Shown: positions 63,438 to 64,000 of the stretch, piece by piece | Position numbering within the stretch: the first letter of the stretch is position 1 | Layout of the letters: the number at the start of each line of letters is the position of its first letter | NCBI RefSeq assembly: GCF_000348945.1 | Contig: NZ_AOCK01000002.1 | Location: 186,001 to 250,000 of the forward strand | Length of the DNA stretch: 64,000 nt | DNA from: Paeniglutamicibacter gangotriensis Lz1y | GTDB lineage: Bacteria > Actinomycetota > Actinomycetes > Actinomycetales > Micrococcaceae | Reading direction: 5' to 3' | Position numbers and translations under genes: made by a program | Notes under the pieces: generated by a model | Seen by the model: the letters and a program-made list of their open reading frames with translations, nothing else | Told to the model about the DNA's origin: nothing | Database searches by the model: none

Positions 63438-64000
63438 TTGACCGCGTTTGCGCTTCCGACGGCCACAGAACCATATGTCCCGCCGACAATTTCCGACACC
63501 CACCTTCCCGAGGTGCTGCCTTGGTTAGCCGAGTACGGGACCGGTTTCGGCAAGCAGATGATCATGATCATCCTTTCGATCATCCTGATCGTGTGGTTCT
63601 TCAAGGCCGCAATCAAGAACCCGAAGTTGGTTCCAGGTAAGACGCAGTTTTTGGCCGAAAGTGCCTACAGCTTCGTCCGTAACGGCATCGGCCGCGACAT
63701 CATTGGCGAAAAGAACTTCGCCCAGTGGGTGCCGCTGCTGTTTGCCACGTTCTTCTTCGTCCTGCTGAACAACTTGTTCGGGGCCATCCCGTTCCTACAG
63801 ATTCCGTCCTTCTCCCACGCCGGTTCGGCCTATGCCATGGCCATCATCATCTATGGCACCTGGATCGCAGTTGGCGTGAAGAACCACGGTATCCGCTACT
63901 TCAAGCTTGCAGTCGTTCCCTCGGGAGTACCTGGCTGGATCATGCCGCTGATGGTGCCGTTGGAAATCATTTCCAACTTCATCGTTCGCCCACTGACCCA
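63438..64000 (+). CDS. atpB: ATP synthase F0 subunit a (partial, runs off the window)
   Basis: The open frame from TTG 63438 to the window end gives at least 187 residues: LPWLAEYGTGFGKQMIMIIL, then the family blocks LLNNLFGAIPF and WIMPLMVPLEIISNFIVRPLT. These identify subunit a of the F1F0 ATP synthase, whose C-terminal half with the key arginine lies beyond the edge. AGAGAGGA seven bases upstream supports the TTG start. Confidence 0.95.
   Translation, partial: MTAFALPTATEPYVPPTISDTHLPEVLPWLAEYGTGFGKQMIMIILSIILIVWFFKAAIKNPKLVPGKTQFLAESAYSFVRNGIGRDIIGEKNFAQWVPLLFATFFFVLLNNLFGAIPFLQIPSFSHAGSAYAMAIIIYGTWIAVGVKNHGIRYFKLAVVPSGVPGWIMPLMVPLEIISNFIVRPLT

Overview
The window is a 64 kb piece of a high-GC actinobacterial chromosome, and gene content and order point to the Micrococcaceae (Arthrobacter in the broad sense). 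Supporting marks are a fused Kgd-type 2-oxoglutarate dehydrogenase/decarboxylase, a UPF0182 protein, the aroA-rsgA-hisN block beside a SigR/RsrA pair, the 24-residue ribosomal protein bL37, a Rho with a very long Arg/Asn-rich insert, the argS-lysA-hom-thrC-thrB-rho-prfA-prmC order, frequent GTG/TTG starts and several genes that look leaderless. It is ordinary core chromosome: I see no prophage, plasmid, CRISPR array, integrase or transposase.

Layout. 0-7 kb: YgjP-like metallopeptidase, a DUF2342 zincin-like protein, a PDZ/Lon-type membrane protease and a UPF0182 membrane protein. 7.0-7.5 kb: two identical initiator tRNA genes, each followed by a terminator. 7.7-9.5 kb: a YrdB-like membrane protein with a 430-residue Pro/Ala/Lys-rich tail. 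9.5-14.5 kb, minus strand: aroA, rsgA, hisN, a DtxR/MntR-type regulator and a paired fluoride channel. 14.7-16.7 kb: sigR-rsrA with a recognisable autoregulatory promoter, then bL37 and a GDSL-like protein that lacks the usual serine. 16.9-20.7 kb: kgd. 21.1-23.6 kb: two CNNM/CorC-type membrane proteins. 23.6-27.0 kb: a zinc ABC importer converging on a Zur-type repressor. 27.2-31.7 kb: MBL hydrolase, cysteine desulfhydrase divergent from a rhodanese, alcohol dehydrogenase and HIT protein. 31.8-35.9 kb: hrpA. 36.3-39.1 kb: a three-gene ABC importer of the TrpXYZ type. 39.7-44.8 kb: secreted S33 peptidase, cardiolipin synthase, DUF1801 protein and M15 peptidase. 45.0-47.0 kb: a NarL-type two-component system. 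47.2-48.7 kb: a broken ECF42 sigma factor gene with an intact DGPF/YciI partner. 48.9-58.3 kb: tRNA-Arg(CCG) divergent from argS, then lysA, hom, thrC, thrB and rho. 58.4-64 kb: prfA, prmC, tsaC, a WecA-like transferase and the start of the ATP synthase operon; atpB runs off the end.

How genes work together. argS-lysA-hom-thrC-thrB joins arginine charging to lysine and threonine synthesis from aspartate. prfA and prmC encode release factor 1 and its methyltransferase. The zinc importer and Zur form one homeostasis unit. The desulfhydrase and rhodanese look like a sulfide/sulfane-sulfur pair sharing a control region that holds a perfect 22-bp palindrome. SigR/RsrA is the thiol-stress switch.

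The most unusual items are the decayed ECF42 gene, the GDEL-type GDSL protein, a possible leaderless leader peptide overlapping the histidine kinase start, the 22-bp palindrome, and the low-complexity extensions on Rho and the YrdB-like protein. I did not find a clearly new multi-gene system. All calls come from reading sequence and translations; no database search was run.
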